A stretch of DNA of 20,910 nt from NCBI GenBank assembly GCA_002792915.1, contig PFPF01000029.1:1-20910 (forward strand), written 5' to 3'. The stretch's first letter is position 1. The number at the start of each line of letters is the position of its first letter. This DNA comes from Candidatus Micrarchaeota archaeon CG_4_10_14_0_2_um_filter_60_11. Lineage in GTDB: Archaea; Micrarchaeota; Micrarchaeia; Norongarragalinales; Norongarragalinaceae. Shown in pieces: positions 19,520 through 20,910 of the stretch. Position numbers and translations under genes: made by a program. The notes beneath the pieces were generated by a model. That model saw nothing but the letters and a program-made list of their open reading frames with translations. It had not been told where the DNA came from and did not search any database.

Positions 19520-20910
19520 ATGGCGTTGCGCTTTCACAATTCGCTGACCCGCAAGACCGAGGGCTTCGTCCCGCTGCACGATGGCGAGGTGCGCTTCTAC
19601 TCGTGCGGTCCGACGGTTTACAATTACGCGCACATCGGCAACTTCCGCGCCTACGTTTTCAGCGATTTGCTCCGCCGCTACCTCGAGTTCAAGGGCTTCA
19701 AGGTAACCGAGGCGATGAACCTCACGGACGTTGACGACAAGACCATCCGCGACTCGAAAAAGGCGGGACTGCCGTTGGCCGAGTTCACGGAAAAGTACGC
19801 GAAGGCGTTCTTCGAGGATTTGGACGCGCTGGGCATACAGCGGGCGGAATACTACCCGCGCGCCACCGAGCACATTCCCGAAATGGCCGCCCTCGTGAAG
19901 AAGCTGCTGGAAAAAGGCGCCGCCTACGCGGGTTCCGACGGCTCGGTTTACTTCAACATCAAAAAATTCAAGAAGTACGGACAGCTCGTGGACCTGTCCG
20001 GACTCAAGGAAGGCGCATCCGGCCGCGTGAAGGCGGACGAGTACGCGAAAGAAGAGGCGAACGACTTCGTGTTGTGGAAGGCGTGGGATGCAGCCGACGG
20101 CGGCGTTTTCTGGGAGACCGAAATCGGAAAAGGCAGGCCGGGCTGGCACCTCGAGTGCTCGGCGATGAGCGTCAAGTATCTCGGCCAGCCGTTCGACATC
20201 CACGCCGGCGGAGTCGACCTAAAGTTCCCGCACCACGAGAACGAAATCGCGCAAAGCGAGGCGGCGACGGGAAAGAAGTTCGTGAACTGCTGGCTGCACT
20301 GCGAGCATTTGCTCGTGAACGGCAGGAAGATGTCAAAGCGCGACAACAACTTTTACACTCTCCGCGACGTGCTCGCAAAAGGTTACGCTCCGAAAGCCGT
20401 GCGCTGGCTGTTGCTGGCAACCCACTACCGCAGCCAGCTCAACTTTACTTTCGAAGCGCTCGAACAGGCGGCCAACACCGTGCAGAAGCTGAACGACTTC
20501 GTCCGGCGCATCCAGGAGACGCAGTCCGCAAAAAAACAAAACGTTGAAATAATTGCGGCGCTGGAAGCCGCGGAAAAGGGCTTTGAAGAAGCGATGGACA
20601 ACGATTTGGAAGTCTCGCAAGCGTTGCCCCACCTGTTCGAACTCGCGCGCGTCGTGAATGCCGAAATCGACGCGAAGCGCGCGGACGCAAAAAGCCTCGC
20701 GGCAGTGCTCGCGTTCTTCAAGCGCGTGAACGGCGTGTTCGGCGTGCTCGACTTCGAGGCCGAAGAGTTTCCCGCGGAAGTAATCGCGCTTGCAAAGGAG
20801 CGCGAAGCCGCCCGCAAAGCGCGCGACTTCAAGCGTTCGGACGAACTGCGCGGCAAGCTCGCGGAAATGGGCGTGGTAGTGGAAGATTCGGACAAGGGGC
20901 CGAGGTTGAA
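19520..20910 (+). CDS. cysS: Cysteinyl-tRNA synthetase (3' end cut by window edge)
   Basis: A class Ia synthetase that charges tRNA-Cys. 463 complete codons are present without a stop before the window ends. The HIGH motif reads HIGN (38-41), next to SCGPTVYNY; KMSKS reads KMSKR (270-274). Zinc ligands are C29, C213 (HLECSAMS) and the H238/E242 region (PHHENE). The anticodon-side helical domain follows, with the family-typical segment (EREAARKARDFKRSDELRGKLAEMGVVVEDS) just before the edge; in homologs the protein ends soon after this point, so only a few residues should be missing. ATG 19520 follows a TATA-like element by 26 nt, suggesting a leaderless mRNA. It is divergent from ppdK. Confidence 0.96.
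   Translation, partial: MALRFHNSLTRKTEGFVPLHDGEVRFYSCGPTVYNYAHIGNFRAYVFSDLLRRYLEFKGFKVTEAMNLTDVDDKTIRDSKKAGLPLAEFTEKYAKAFFEDLDALGIQRAEYYPRATEHIPEMAALVKKLLEKGAAYAGSDGSVYFNIKKFKKYGQLVDLSGLKEGASGRVKADEYAKEEANDFVLWKAWDAADGGVFWETEIGKGRPGWHLECSAMSVKYLGQPFDIHAGGVDLKFPHHENEIAQSEAATGKKFVNCWLHCEHLLVNGRKMSKRDNNFYTLRDVLAKGYAPKAVRWLLLATHYRSQLNFTFEALEQAANTVQKLNDFVRRIQETQSAKKQNVEIIAALEAAEKGFEEAMDNDLEVSQALPHLFELARVVNAEIDAKRADAKSLAAVLAFFKRVNGVFGVLDFEAEEFPAEVIALAKEREAARKARDFKRSDELRGKLAEMGVVVEDSDKGPRL

Noticed and set aside
19438..19734. Open frame of 98 codons starting in the ppdK/cysS spacer
   Set aside because: It runs out of frame into cysS, has no Shine-Dalgarno site and shows no protein family features.

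Overview
The window looks like a compact, GC-rich archaeal chromosome segment (about 60% G+C on the lines I counted by hand). Archaeal markers are a two-AAA-domain Cdc48/VAT ATPase, a replication factor C large subunit, an archaeal topoisomerase IA with zinc ribbons, an Ygr210-type YchF GTPase with the archaeal Cys insert, an ADP-dependent sugar kinase, class III (QxSxE) pilin-type signal peptides and TATA boxes 26-34 nt upstream of start codons. The short spacers, small proteins and gene mix suggest a DPANN-like lineage (Diapherotrites or Micrarchaeota style), but that placement is inference. I see no RNA genes, CRISPR arrays or insertion sequences, and no non-coding stretch longer than about 130 bases.

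Layout: (1) 46-1669, cysteine desulfurase and IscU-type scaffold, overlapping, for Fe-S cluster assembly. (2) 1659-2351 (-), KaiC/RadA-type ATPase, sharing a spacer with topA (2412-4640). (3) 4709-5098, an unrecognised protein; 5168-5905, a free-standing NFACT-R protein. (4) 5968-9198, cdc48, a two-helix membrane protein and a site-2 protease in one tight row. (5) 9273-11507, a cluster of pilin-like and exported proteins: two genes on + facing four overlapping genes on -. (6) 11544-12272, an exported, membrane-anchored protein whose 3' end overlaps rfcL (12207-13355, -). (7) 13391-15368, ychF-type GTPase overlapping an endonuclease IV-type protein. (8) 15445-16758, ADP-dependent glucokinase/phosphofructokinase, tail to tail with pyruvate phosphate dikinase (16760-19393, -). 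(9) 19520 to the window end, cysteinyl-tRNA synthetase, cut by the edge.

How the genes fit together: housekeeping genes (Fe-S assembly, DNA topology and repair, clamp loading, translation, sugar phosphorylation and pyruvate/PEP interconversion) surround two less ordinary blocks. One is the Cdc48/membrane protein/S2P row, which could be a membrane-protein quality-control or regulated-proteolysis unit. The other is the pilin-like cluster, in which the class III processing motif is canonical in three proteins and altered in a graded way in two more. Most promoters look leaderless, and several share a TATA box followed directly by CC (TTTAWAACC-like). cdc48, ppdK and the small pilin instead appear to have leaders with Shine-Dalgarno-like sites.
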